Positions 9,374-19,400 of a stretch of 64,000 nucleotides of DNA are shown piece after piece. The notes under the pieces were generated by a model, which was not told where the DNA came from, made no database searches, and was given only the letters and a program-made list of their open reading frames with translations. Origin of the DNA: Robiginitomaculum sp. (GTDB lineage: Bacteria > Pseudomonadota > Alphaproteobacteria > Caulobacterales > Maricaulaceae). The DNA lies in NCBI GenBank assembly GCA_030949705.1, contig JAUZSF010000015.1:62001-126000 (forward strand). The letters run 5' to 3'. The stretch's first letter is position 1. Each line of letters begins with the position of its first letter. The position numbers were made by a program, and so were the translations under genes.

Positions 9374-9931
9374 TCAGGTGAAATCCAGCGTCTTTAGGGC
9401 GCCGGGAGCCTCGCTGGCCTCCAGGCATTCGGCCTCGCGCCCTTCATCCGTTTTACGGCGAAAGGGACCTTTGTAACCTTCATCGGAATGCCGTCGGCGA
9501 TCCGGGCCAAAATAGGTGGAGGTTCTTACGAACTGACGTGGGGAATTTATGATAGCGCAGAATTTTTTATAGAGATCTTCTGCGGTCACCGGCTTACAGC
9601 AAAACTCTGTAATGCCGGCCTCTCTGGCCGCGAGCACCCGTTTTTTTTCTGAATGGGCACTCAGCATGATGATGGGAACAAATGGGTTGGCGATATCGTC
9701 GCCAGTGCGCACCAGGCGCGCAAAATCGGTCCCATCCAGCAAATCCATCTGGAAATCCACAATGATAATGTCGGGCCCATCAGAACGTACGATATCAAAG
9801 GCTTCGGCCGCGTCGGTGGCTTCAAAAAATGTCTTGATCCCAAACCCACGCAATATGGTCTTCACGATGTGAATCATATGCGCATTGTCATCGACAATCA
9901 GCACACTCACTTTTTCAAGGCCTGCGCTCAT
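9374..9931 (-). CDS. Single-domain response regulator with short Arg-rich tail
   Basis: 185 residues. A CheY-like receiver fills about residues 8-130, with the acidic pair in VLIVDDN, the phospho-acceptor Asp near 59 (IIIVDFQM), the conserved Ser in MLSAHSEK and Lys in CCKPVT. There is no DNA-binding or enzymatic output domain. The ~55-residue tail carries STYFGPDRRRHSDEG and PFRRKTDE, a pattern I associate with alphaproteobacterial stand-alone receivers. It lies between the PleC-like kinase and the EAL gene, 10 bases after the latter's stop, so the three are probably co-transcribed. It may be phosphorylated by the neighbouring kinase (inference). Confidence 0.88.
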   Translation of the reverse strand: MSAGLEKVSVLIVDDNAHMIHIVKTILRGFGIKTFFEATDAAEAFDIVRSDGPDIIIVDFQMDLLDGTDFARLVRTGDDIANPFVPIIMLSAHSEKKRVLAAREAGITEFCCKPVTAEDLYKKFCAIINSPRQFVRTSTYFGPDRRRHSDEGYKGPFRRKTDEGREAECLEASEAPGALKTLDFT

Positions 9932-9941
9932 TTCACTCTCA

Positions 9942-11558
9942 CTATGCCGCCTGACCGCTGTTTTGCAGAAAATGCAAGGCCGCCGGACGACCAAACAAAT
10001 ACCCCTGCCCCTGATCAATTCCCAAATTCTGTAACATGGTGCTTTGGTCTTCGGTTTCTATGCTTTCAGCAATGGTACCAATGCCCAGATCACGGGCCAA
10101 TCCAGCCATGGCCTTGAGCAACATGGCTTCGCGCTTGCGTTTGAGCGCAGTACGAATATAGGCCCCATCAATCTTAATGAAATCAACAGTTAAGGCACGC
10201 AAATATTGGAACGACGCGGCACCGGCACCAAAATCATCCAAACAGACCTGGTGACCCAGTTTCCTGATTTTTTGGATAACACGGTCGGCCTGATCCAGAT
10301 CTTCAATGATGGAAGATTCGGTGATTTCCAGCATTAATCTTGACCGCTGGAAATTCAGTTTGGTCATGGCCTTGTACAAATTGGATATAAATTTCGGGGA
10401 GGAGAGAGACCGTCCAGAAACATTCACCGCCAATTTCAAGGAAGGGTCCGCGTCCTGATGGGACAGATGCGCGATGGCCTGTTTCAGGATAATGTCATCC
10501 AGTTCCATGATCAGGCCAGTATCTTCAGCAAAGCGGATCATTTGAAAGGGAGACTGGTTTTCCTCGAACCGAACCAGCACTTCGTAATGATGCAAGGCCT
10601 TGGTTTGCAAGTCGACGATGGGCTGCTGCATGAACCTGAGCTTGTCACTGGTCAGAGCCGAGCGAAAACTGGACATTTTTGCCCCGGTTTCTTTCATCAG
10701 AATTTCAAGTGAACGGCTCAGCCCCTCTTTTCGGATGATCCCCGTATCGTCTTGGGCAAATTGCTTAACCGCAAAAGATAGAGCGCTGGCCGCATCCTTG
10801 GCGCTCATTTCTGATTTGATCTCAATCGAGCCGCTCTCTACACGAATGCCCTCTTTTTTCGGGTCAAGGGATAACGAGGCCTGTTGCAGCTGGTCAGTAA
10901 TTGCGCTGGGCTCTACATCTGCCGCATGAAGAATGGCGTATTTTCCATCGCCTTGCAGCCCTGCCGTATCGGCATAGGATTTGGCCCGCAAAATGGCCCC
11001 TGTCTGCTCCAGAAATGCTTCGGCAACCTCGCCATCAACCCGAGAAGCAAAGGCTTCCTGCCCCTCCAGCGAGAACAAACTCAGCTTGATTTCCTGACCG
11101 GCCTTTTTGGCGCACTGAATGGCCTCCAGGGCCGCATCTTCAAAATTTTGTGCCTCGATCAGGCCAGTGTGCTGGTCGCGCGCCGCCGTCGCAATCGCAG
11201 GTCCATTACGGTCTCCATAGGACAGGGTTATACAAACGACGTCTTCTTGCCCCGGGAACCGGCATCCATTGAGCATGATTTGCTCGGTCCCTTCTTCCGT
11301 GACACAGCCTATACGCAACGGTCCAAAACGTTTGACAGTTTCCAGGCTAGCCAACAAATATCGCACCAGACCTGCATCACAGTCAGCGATCAGCGATAAC
11401 AAAGAACGGTTTAGAAGATTGCTGGCATCGTCTATTGCCATAGGGTGCGCCGCCCCCAGAGCAAAGCTAATCACGCCTTGTCTGTCCACTTCCAATAACA
11501 GATCAGCCCCTGCGAAGGCAAAGGCCAAAAAGCGGTTACGTTGCTCTGTCGTGTTCAT
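9942..11558 (-). CDS. Degenerate GGDEF-like/EAL cyclic-di-GMP phosphodiesterase
   Basis: 538 residues with a sensory N-terminus, then a GGDEF-like fold whose signature has decayed (GLQGDGKYAIL), then an EAL domain over about residues 295-535. The EAL signature reads YEVLVRF (EVL instead of EAL). The other catalytic and metal ligands are present: NVSGRSL, LEITESSI, CLDDFGAG, DFIKIDG and IAESIE. It is therefore likely an active c-di-GMP phosphodiesterase whose GGDEF-like part is regulatory. There is no membrane segment, so it is cytoplasmic. The start is ATG 11558 with AAGGAA upstream; a GTG lies one codon earlier. It is upstream of, and close to, the response regulator and PleC-like kinase. 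Confidence 0.85.
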   Translation of the reverse strand: MNTTEQRNRFLAFAFAGADLLLEVDRQGVISFALGAAHPMAIDDASNLLNRSLLSLIADCDAGLVRYLLASLETVKRFGPLRIGCVTEEGTEQIMLNGCRFPGQEDVVCITLSYGDRNGPAIATAARDQHTGLIEAQNFEDAALEAIQCAKKAGQEIKLSLFSLEGQEAFASRVDGEVAEAFLEQTGAILRAKSYADTAGLQGDGKYAILHAADVEPSAITDQLQQASLSLDPKKEGIRVESGSIEIKSEMSAKDAASALSFAVKQFAQDDTGIIRKEGLSRSLEILMKETGAKMSSFRSALTSDKLRFMQQPIVDLQTKALHHYEVLVRFEENQSPFQMIRFAEDTGLIMELDDIILKQAIAHLSHQDADPSLKLAVNVSGRSLSSPKFISNLYKAMTKLNFQRSRLMLEITESSIIEDLDQADRVIQKIRKLGHQVCLDDFGAGAASFQYLRALTVDFIKIDGAYIRTALKRKREAMLLKAMAGLARDLGIGTIAESIETEDQSTMLQNLGIDQGQGYLFGRPAALHFLQNSGQAA

Positions 11559-11640
11559 CACTCATTCCTTAAAAAAAGAGTGTGATGCGCGAAAGTTGTC
11601 GCAATGTTAAAATACGGCTCTAAATAACATGATAGGCCCC

Positions 11641-12969
11641 CTAAGCCGCCATGGCCGCAACACTGCGGCGCGACAGTACATTGGCTTCCTTGTCACCCTG
11701 ATACTGCTTCACAATACGTACCAGCACCGCAAAATGCGCACTGATCTGTTCATAGTCATCTCGCTCCTGGCCCAAGAGAGCCAACAGATCTTCGCTTTGC
11801 TCTTCTATGCGGCTTTCCAGCATTTGGACCAGCTTGTCCCTGGAGGACTGGAACCCACCTTGTGAAGCGTATGAACGCGCCCCCAGAAGCAACGTAATGG
11901 CGTTCTCCATCAGAACGATATCGTTCTCGACAACATCCCTTTTGATATCCGGCATGGTCTGCCGGCCGGTCACGCTGCCCCGCTTGCGCGGTAAAACCCG
12001 GTCAACCATTTTCTGGATACGCTGCATGTGTTCGTCCCAGACCTTGCCACATCGGGAACGCTGTGCCGACAGGCGCTTGCCCCAAGCCCCGGCGGGATCA
12101 ACCTCAAACTCGCTGAGCCAGCCATTGGTCAGGTCAATAAAGTTCTTCAGGCTGGCAACCGACTGATCCGGATCACATTTCTGGTTTCTTTCCCACTTGA
12201 AATCATTGAGCCAGATATCATTTTGATCCAGCAGCGCATCCCCCACCACCTTAAGTTCGGTCTTGATCATAACGCGGTCATTGGAATGACCGGTCACCTT
12301 TTCTACAGCCCGAAATACTTGAAAGGGATGCAGAAGCCGACTGGCCACCAAGAACAGAACATAAGGGGTTATTTCCGGACTTTCCACAATCAGGTGTTCA
12401 TTAAACTCGCGCAAAGGAGCAAGGTTCTCATCGTCCAAATTCTTTATGTTATCTGCCCACCCGCCAAAGAAATCTTCCAATTCGTCAGAACGATTCATCA
12501 GGGACAGCAAAATTGACAATTGTGCCTGTTCGTCTTCCCCAAATTTCTTGATCAGTGTGTTGCGACCCTTTTTGGTTTCCATGAGTTCCCGATAGGCAGC
12601 AACCATGGCGGCTCGAATGTCGGCCAAGGTCTCTTTCCCCGACAACCAGGCCGCGGCCCGCACCGGATCCAGTTCCCGCAAATAATATTCCCAAACATCG
12701 TGCAGCAAGGTTGCACTGATTTGATCGCAACGCCTTGCTTTCTCAACAACCAAAGGCTTTACAACCGAAAAAATCTCTTCCCATCGGTCTTCCTGGGGCA
12801 CCGCATCGGCACAGCCAAGCAAGGTAAGTAAATCGTCATAGGGTAGTTTAGGCTCTCCATCGGCCTTGGCAGCCAAAATTGTCATCACCAAAGTCTGACG
12901 ATGCTTTTCAGATAATGCTGAAAAAAGCGCCTGAAGCTGCCCCATTTTATTGGCAGGAATCGCCATCAT
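11641..12969 (-). CDS. Conserved-looking protein of unknown function
   Basis: 442 residues, soluble, with no signal peptide, no membrane segment and no motif I recognise. Composition and spacing suggest an almost wholly alpha-helical protein. Charged heptad-like segments occur near the C-terminus (SSRDKLVQMLESRIEEQSE), and two Trp-rich patches are visible. It precedes the EAL, response regulator and PleC-like genes on the same strand (gap about 80 bases to the EAL gene), so a role in the same signalling output is possible but unproven. Two adjacent ATGs (12969, 12966) follow AGGTGG; either may be used. Codon use resembles its neighbours, so there is no sign of recent transfer. Confidence 0.8.
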   Translation of the reverse strand: MMAIPANKMGQLQALFSALSEKHRQTLVMTILAAKADGEPKLPYDDLLTLLGCADAVPQEDRWEEIFSVVKPLVVEKARRCDQISATLLHDVWEYYLRELDPVRAAAWLSGKETLADIRAAMVAAYRELMETKKGRNTLIKKFGEDEQAQLSILLSLMNRSDELEDFFGGWADNIKNLDDENLAPLREFNEHLIVESPEITPYVLFLVASRLLHPFQVFRAVEKVTGHSNDRVMIKTELKVVGDALLDQNDIWLNDFKWERNQKCDPDQSVASLKNFIDLTNGWLSEFEVDPAGAWGKRLSAQRSRCGKVWDEHMQRIQKMVDRVLPRKRGSVTGRQTMPDIKRDVVENDIVLMENAITLLLGARSYASQGGFQSSRDKLVQMLESRIEEQSEDLLALLGQERDDYEQISAHFAVLVRIVKQYQGDKEANVLSRRSVAAMAA

Positions 12970-13029
12970 TTCCACCTGATACCCCGAAAAATATTTCGCA
13001 TTATGGGTGACAGTGTATTAACGCTCGAT

Positions 13030-14421
13030 TTATAGGCCTTCTGAACGAGTTGCACAGGGCAATTTTAACACGACTTTCAAGCCGCCAAGGTCGCTGTCTT
13101 TCAGCCAGAATTCTCCGCCATAAGCCCCAACAAGGTCATTAACGATAGACAGCCCCAGACCAGACCCCGGAGCACTTTCATCCAGTCGTTCACCCCTGGC
13201 CAAAACAGTTTTGCGCTTTTCGACAGGTAATCCTGGGCCATTGTCCTCCACGCTGATTTCCATGCTCAGTTTTGACGATTGCTTGGCACAAACCCGCACA
13301 ATTCCATTGGACCATTTACAGGCATTTTCCATCAGATTGCCCAGGAGTTCGTCCAGATCCTGCCTTTCACCACGAAAAACCAGTTCCTTGGGAACCTGGG
13401 TTTCAATGGTAAGGTTTTGCTCTTTGAAAAGTCGTTCCAGAGTCCGCTGCATGTCTGATACGGCCATATATACCGGCGTTCGCGCCCCGATAACCTGTGC
13501 CCTGGCCGCCGCGCTGGCACGGCGCAAATGGTGATCAACCTGACGCGCCATGGTTGATGCCTGTCGCTGCACCAGCTTTTCCAGCCCGGTTTTATTAGGG
13601 CTGGTTTCATTCAACAGGACTGAAATCGGGGTCTTCAAGGCATGGGCAAGATTGCCCACGTGGGTACGCGCCCGCTCGACAATTTCTTTATTGTGCCCCA
13701 ACAGATTGTTCAGCTCTTCGGCCAATGGCGTCAGCTCTGCCGGATAGGCTCCCTCAACCTTTTCAGCCTCCCCCTCGCGCACATCGGCAATGGCCTTTCT
13801 AATTTTATAGATAGGGGCCAGGCCAATACGGACCTGGATAATAACAGCCACCACCAATCCGGTGGCAAACAAGCCCAACGTCCAGGCAACCACCATGCGG
13901 AATCGGGCAATTTCCTTATCGCCGGGGCGCCGGTCGGCGGCTGCCGTTATGGCCATCACGCTTACCTGATCGGGCAACCGCACCACCCGCGTTAGCGATC
14001 GCAAAGGCTCATTATCCGGCCCCACCAGCTCTGCCTTGATATTGGTGCCGGCCTTGTCCGTAGCTTGTTTGAGGATGTTTTGGGGAATACTCAGCTCGCT
14101 ATCAAACAAGGATTCCGAGCGGGCGATTTGTTCCTGCTTCCCCTTTTTTACGATCGGGGTGATTTGCCAATACTGACCAGAAAACGCCCGTTCAAACCGG
14201 GGATCACCCGGGGTACGGGTCAAATAAAACTTCCCATCCGAGGAAATTTCCGAAAACGCCGCCAGCGATTCAATAACCGCATTCAAGCGCTCGTCATCCA
14301 CCCGATGGACCGAACGGCGATATTGAGTGGTCAGCACAAAGGCGCCGGCAATCAACAGGGCAACGGTCCACAACGCCGCCCCGGCAATCAATCGACCTGC
14401 CAGAGAATTACTAGGCTTCAC
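13030..14421 (-). CDS. Two-component sensor histidine kinase (PhoQ-like architecture)
   Basis: 463 residues from a GTG that overlaps the last 11 bases of the response regulator gene. TM1 is near the N-terminus (LIAGAALWTVALLIAGAFVL). A ~130-residue periplasmic domain follows, then TM2 (VVAWTLGLFATGLVVAVII), HAMP, a HisKA helix with the phospho-His in NLAHALKTPISVLLNE, and an ATPase domain with NLMENACKW, VEDNGPGLP and GSGLGLSIV. Starting at the GTG gives the SLAGRLI N-terminus common in this kinase group. With the upstream OmpR-type regulator and PepSY gene it resembles the PhoPQ/FeuPQ type, which senses envelope or divalent-cation cues; that specificity is inference. Confidence 0.9.
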   Translation of the reverse strand: MKPSNSLAGRLIAGAALWTVALLIAGAFVLTTQYRRSVHRVDDERLNAVIESLAAFSEISSDGKFYLTRTPGDPRFERAFSGQYWQITPIVKKGKQEQIARSESLFDSELSIPQNILKQATDKAGTNIKAELVGPDNEPLRSLTRVVRLPDQVSVMAITAAADRRPGDKEIARFRMVVAWTLGLFATGLVVAVIIQVRIGLAPIYKIRKAIADVREGEAEKVEGAYPAELTPLAEELNNLLGHNKEIVERARTHVGNLAHALKTPISVLLNETSPNKTGLEKLVQRQASTMARQVDHHLRRASAAARAQVIGARTPVYMAVSDMQRTLERLFKEQNLTIETQVPKELVFRGERQDLDELLGNLMENACKWSNGIVRVCAKQSSKLSMEISVEDNGPGLPVEKRKTVLARGERLDESAPGSGLGLSIVNDLVGAYGGEFWLKDSDLGGLKVVLKLPCATRSEGL

Positions 14422-15091
14422 GGTCAGCCGCAGCCGGGTCCACCAGACGATAGCCAAGCCCCCGCACCGTCAAGATACGGTCAATGCCGATTTTCTTTCT
14501 CAGGCGGCCGACAAAGACTTCGATGGTATTGGAATCCCGGTCAAAATCCTGATCATAAATATGCTCCGTCAGTTCCGACCGGGAAATCACCCGGTTGGTG
14601 TGATGGGACAGATAACTGAGAAGACGAAACTCATGCGAGGTCAGCTTGACCGGCGCGCCATTCAGGAAAACCCGGGCACCGCGGGTATCCACGGAGAGAT
14701 CACCGATTTCAATGGTGGAGGTCACATGCCCGGCGGCGCGACGCACCAACGCCCTTAACCGGGCCAATAATTCTTCGGTATGAAAAGGTTTGGTTAGATA
14801 ATCATCGGCACCAGCATCAAAACCAGCAACTTTCTCGCTCCAACGGTCACGCGCTGTCAGAATCAGTACCGGAAAGGTCAGTCCGGCCCGCCGCCAGCGT
14901 TCCAAAACCGTTACCCCGTCGATTTCCGGCAAACCCAGGTCCAACACAACAGCGTCATAAGGTTCTGTTTCCCCAAGGAAAAGCCCTTCTTCACCGTCAA
15001 ATGCCTTATCAACCACATAACCGGAATCTTCCAACGCAGAAACCAGCTGGCGGTTCAAATCCGGGTCATCTTCAACAACCAAAAGCCGCAT
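14411..15091 (-). CDS. OmpR/PhoB-family response regulator
   Basis: 226 residues. The receiver (1-115) has EDD near residue 8, the phospho-acceptor in VVLDLGLPEIDG and Lys in LTKPF. A C-terminal winged helix follows (about 125-220) with the family's YDQDFDRDSNTIEVFVGRLR recognition helix and the GLGYRL wing. It is a DNA-binding activator or repressor controlled by the overlapping kinase gene. The start lies one base after the stop of the PepSY gene (TGA-T-ATG) with AGAGGA upstream, so PepSY, regulator and kinase form one transcript. Confidence 0.94.
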   Translation of the reverse strand: MRLLVVEDDPDLNRQLVSALEDSGYVVDKAFDGEEGLFLGETEPYDAVVLDLGLPEIDGVTVLERWRRAGLTFPVLILTARDRWSEKVAGFDAGADDYLTKPFHTEELLARLRALVRRAAGHVTSTIEIGDLSVDTRGARVFLNGAPVKLTSHEFRLLSYLSHHTNRVISRSELTEHIYDQDFDRDSNTIEVFVGRLRKKIGIDRILTVRGLGYRLVDPAAADREA

Positions 15092-15092
15092 A

Positions 15093-15431
15093 TCAGTATC
15101 CTCTAGATCCTAAAACCCTGCCCGTTCGAGCATCTACGCGCACTTCCACCATCCGACCATCATGGCTGATCATTTTGACAACGTATTCCCGTTGCCCACC
15201 GGCCCCTCGGGTCAGATAGGTGGTACTGTGACGCAGACTGGGATACCTCTGTTTGACAATGCGCAATGCCTTTCTGGCACACATCACATCACCACTCTTG
15301 CACGCATTGCGCGCCTGCTCACCCGTAAAGCGCTGAGCAAAGATTGATCGGTCTTTTGCCAAGGCCGGCTGGGCCAGAAGGGCACTGCCTAGCAGCAAGA
15401 CCGATAAGAGTATGGAGTTCTGTATCCTCAT
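15093..15431 (-). CDS. Exported PepSY-domain protein
   Basis: 112 residues: a signal peptide (MRIQNSILLSVLLLGSALL, cleaved near AQPALA), a central region with two Cys (ACKSGDVMCARKAL) that could form a disulfide, and a PepSY-like C-terminus (YVVKMISHDGRMVEVRVDA). Small periplasmic PepSY proteins are often encoded beside PhoPQ-like systems and may modulate the kinase or a protease. The ATG at 15431 is chosen because it leaves a normal signal sequence; the frame is open to 15464. It is the first gene of the PepSY/regulator/kinase unit. Confidence 0.8.
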   Translation of the reverse strand: MRIQNSILLSVLLLGSALLAQPALAKDRSIFAQRFTGEQARNACKSGDVMCARKALRIVKQRYPSLRHSTTYLTRGAGGQREYVVKMISHDGRMVEVRVDARTGRVLGSRGY

Positions 15432-15475
15432 AATCACGATATTGCCCCAAGGGTTCTGAACCACATGTGAACACC

Positions 15476-16387
15476 TTATACACCTAAATCCTTACGGGGG
15501 TTATGGTGCTCTTTTGGTTCCCACTCAGCAATATATTTTTTTAGACTTGGATCGACACTCTTGGGAAGTACGATCATCAAGCGCACCAAAAGATCGCCGG
15601 TCTTGCCCTTCTTCGAAGGAACGCCCTTGCCTTTCAGGCGTAACACTTTTCCAGAAGAAGTATTGGGCGGCAAGGTCAGGCTGACCGTACCGGCCGGCGT
15701 GGGCACCGAAATTTTACCCCCGGCCACGGCTTCCTTAAGGGTGATCGGCAGGTCCAGATGAATGGTATTGCCTTCGCGCTTGAAATATTTATGTGGCTTG
15801 ACCTTGATCTCAACAATCGCATCACCGGGTGGGCCACCGCCTGTGCCAGGATTGCCCTGCCCTCTCAGCCGAAGAAGATCACCGCTTTTTGAACCCGCAG
15901 GAATCGTAATCTTGAGCTGTTTTCCATCGCCCATTCTGACCTGTTTGGTGGCACCATTTACCGCTTCCAGAAAGTCCACCGACAAGGTGTAGCGAACATC
16001 ATCACCCCGAAAGGCAAAGTTCTGACGCCGACCACCGCCTCGCGGGTGAGAGCCAAACAGGTCTGACAGAATGTCAGATATATCCTCAAAGCCGCCAGGG
16101 GCGTATCCGCCAGGAAAACCGTGGCCCTGTCCCTGACCAGGAAAGCCCTGGGCCCCGGTTGGGTTGCCCGCAGCATCAATTTCGCCCCGGTCAAAGCGGG
16201 CGCGCTCTTCATCATTGTTCAGCAGCGCAAAGGCGGCACTGGCTTCCTTGAATTTGGCCTCAGCCTTGGCATCACCGGGACATATGTCCGGATGATACTT
16301 CTTGGCCAATTTTCGGTAGGCCTTGCGGATTTCATCTTTACTGGCGCTTTTGGTCACGCCCAGGGTTTTATAAGGATCATTAACCAT
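15476..16387 (-). CDS. CbpA-like DnaJ-family co-chaperone
   Basis: 303 residues. The J domain covers residues 1-70 with the HPD tripeptide (KKYHPDICPGD). A Gly/Phe/Pro-rich linker follows (QGFPGQGQGHGFPGGYAPGG), then two beta-rich substrate-binding C-terminal domains. There is no CxxCxGxG zinc finger, so it is a type II/CbpA-like DnaJ. It would stimulate DnaK ATPase and present clients in the cytoplasm. The ATG at 16387 has GGAG upstream. It lies just downstream of the GTA tail genes on the same strand (51-base gap) and ahead of the PepSY gene; a functional link to either is not indicated. Confidence 0.92.
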   Translation of the reverse strand: MVNDPYKTLGVTKSASKDEIRKAYRKLAKKYHPDICPGDAKAEAKFKEASAAFALLNNDEERARFDRGEIDAAGNPTGAQGFPGQGQGHGFPGGYAPGGFEDISDILSDLFGSHPRGGGRRQNFAFRGDDVRYTLSVDFLEAVNGATKQVRMGDGKQLKITIPAGSKSGDLLRLRGQGNPGTGGGPPGDAIVEIKVKPHKYFKREGNTIHLDLPITLKEAVAGGKISVPTPAGTVSLTLPPNTSSGKVLRLKGKGVPSKKGKTGDLLVRLMIVLPKSVDPSLKKYIAEWEPKEHHNPRKDLGV

Positions 16388-16438
16388 CTCATTTCTCCGA
16401 CACCACACTTATGCTGTGTGGGCGGAAGAAAAAAGGGG

Positions 16439-19400
16439 TCAGATGTACACAATTTGCCGTGTTTCTATGCCAATCCCGCTTTGTGGTGAAATTTGTGCAA
16501 CACCAACCTCAAGCGTTGCAGGACGCCCCCCGGGAAATAAGCCATTAATTTCAGCATCCGTATAGCTGGATTGTCGCAAAGAGACCGTTTTTTCACTGAC
16601 CACTACGCCACTGGCATAAAGGCGCACCCGATAGGCCTCTGGCAAGACGACCAGCGGGATATCCCCTGCGCCCCAATAATCGCCGCCAGTTCTTGCCCGG
16701 CGTATCCAGCTAATGTCTGTATTACCGGGACTAACCGACGCGCGTACATGCACAGGCGATGGCAAACGCGACACGCGATCAGCGAATGTGACGGTCAGAG
16801 AGGTTTCCTCCAGACTTCCTGGCAAGGCGGTAATGGCGCGGGCGGTAAAGCCAATGGGGATGCCCGTTTCAAAGTCCTGCATGGGCAGAACCTGGCTTGC
16901 ACCATTTAGCAGCACACAGCGTGCATTTTGGGCAATAGGCGTGTCCAAAGCATCATCAGAGCCAGCCTGTCCACGCAACAGACCGGTAAGGTCATAACGG
17001 TTCGCCCCCGTCAGAATGGCGCTTTGAAACTGGATCACTTCCCAAATGCCCGGATCATGCTCTACGGCCAAAACATTGCCGCCGGCAAGCACGTCCTCCT
17101 GGGCAAGAGAAGAAAGCGTACCGCCATAAAGCTGCACCGATAATACGGTTCCATAATCCCAGCGGCCCAAAATACCACCGGCACCAACACAACTAACCAC
17201 CTCGCCCATAATGGCCGGGGTCAGCAGGCGTGCTCTCTCGGCCTGGGTAGCCCCATCCAGCACCAACACATCCCCGGCCCAGGGTTCGGCAAAGGCCACC
17301 AGTCTTGGGCCGTTCCGATCACTCTCCCCGGGCAAGAGAGGTAAATCCATAACGGTCAATACCGGTGGGCCGGGGTTGGTCGCAGGGATGCCCGCAAGGC
17401 CGGGGCGAGCCCCGGCCACGGGCATAGTGGAAGCTGGGCTTTGCGCCTTTAGGGCCAGTTCACGGTGTACCGCATCATCAACCCCATCTACCCGCCAGAC
17501 CTTGTTGGCATCCAAAGCGGTTACCCGGATGGCATCCCCCGTTTCCAGCGCCATAAAAGAAGGCGGCAAGGAAATTTTGGCGGAATGGGCCGAAGCGATT
17601 GAACGGGCCAATACATCCCTGGCAGAGTCGGCAATAAAGGCACTATCGGTCACCAAGGGCAGCGAAAAATCTATGGTGCGGCGCTGTTGCGTTACGATAC
17701 CCCTGGCGTTTGCCGAGGCAGGCTGATAATCGGCCCCCTCGTCCGTAAATTGTATGCGAACTTCAATGGGAAGAGTTTCCACGTCCGGATTGGTCAGTCC
17801 CGGTTCTTGCGCTGCACGATCAGCAATGAAATCATCGGGGGAAATCGTTGTTATCGTGGTATCAGTCCTGATGTTTTGAAACCGCAAGCCTGCAAAGTCT
17901 TCATAAATCTCGACTCCATAAACCGCCAAAATGGCTTCCAGGGCCTCCCGCGCATCCGTCGGCCCCCTGACCACATACCCCGGCACCACTCCTTCAACCT
18001 GTGATACATCAATCGTATCAATACCAGCTCTGGCACAAATGTCCTGAATCAATGTGGCCAATGACGACATCCCCATACGGCCATTCAGCCAATGCCCCTT
18101 TTCCCAATTGGCCCCATCGGACCAGACATCCAGCAAGGCCGGATATTGTGGGAAAGGGCGGGCATCCCAGGTCCACACCAGTATTTTTGCATCCTCAAGC
18201 ATCGGCGCGCCATAAACGCTGGAAACCGGGTTATTGCCGCTTGCAGGATCCCAATATGACGTTATCGCCGCCAGATAGGCCCGCTGGATAAAGTCATCCC
18301 GTTGCCCGTTTGAAAAATATGGAAACGCGCTTTCTGAGCTTTTGGCGTCAAAAAATACGTTTGGCTGGTTGGCCCCTTTATCCACAGCCGGGCATCCGGT
18401 CTCGGTAAACCAGATTGGCTTGGATTGGGGCACCCAGGGCGTAGAGGTGGTGTTTTCAACGCCACCGATCCGGTCAAAATGGGCATTGGACCACCAGGAC
18501 CGCAAATCCTTATAACGAAACACCCAGGGCTTTGCATACGTCCCGTCCCTGATCGCAGTACGGATCTGATTTAGCCGGTCATCATCGGAGGCATAAAACC
18601 AGTCATGGCCCTCGCCGCCCTCAATATTGGAGGCCAGATAGGCAGCATCATAAATGGTGAGATAGGAAGCCGCATCCACATGCTGATTGCCCTCACGCCA
18701 ATCTGAAAGCGGCACGTACCAATCAACGCCAATAAAATCGATATTGGGGTCAGCCCACAATGGATCCAGATTAAAGAGGACATCATTGGAGCCATCTTGC
18801 GGCTGGTAGCCAAAATATTCTGACCAGTCCGCGGCATAGGATATTTTGGCACCAGGCAAGATGGCACGCACATCGGCGGCCAATTGCTGTAAATGCGCAA
18901 TGGCTGGAAAGTTTCCTGACCCATCGCGCAAAGACGTCAAGGCGCGCAGTTCGGACCCGACCAGAAAGGCATCCACCCCACCGGCAATGGCGCACAAATG
19001 TGCATAGTGCAGAATAAAGCGGCGATAAGACCATTCATTAGGCCCGCAATAGGTAATGGTTTGCCCATTGATCGAAAAATCTATCCCCACTGCCGTGCCA
19101 AAAAACTGATCAATCTGGGCAATGACGGCATCCGTTTTGTCCACGGTGCCGCTCTGTCCGGGGGCGGGAAAAGACGTAATCCTGCCCCGCCAGGGAAAGG
19201 CTCCCTGCTCTGTTCCTCCATAAGGATCTGGCAAGCCATTGCCCGCCGGAATGTCCATTAAAACAAAGGGATAAAATACGACTTCCAACCCCCGACCTTT
19301 CAGGGAGGCAATGGTTTGCAGTACCGTGGCATCAGCAGGCGTGCCTCCAAATACCGGGCGCAGCTCCGCATCCAGAGACACCAGAGGCACTTGCGTGCGG

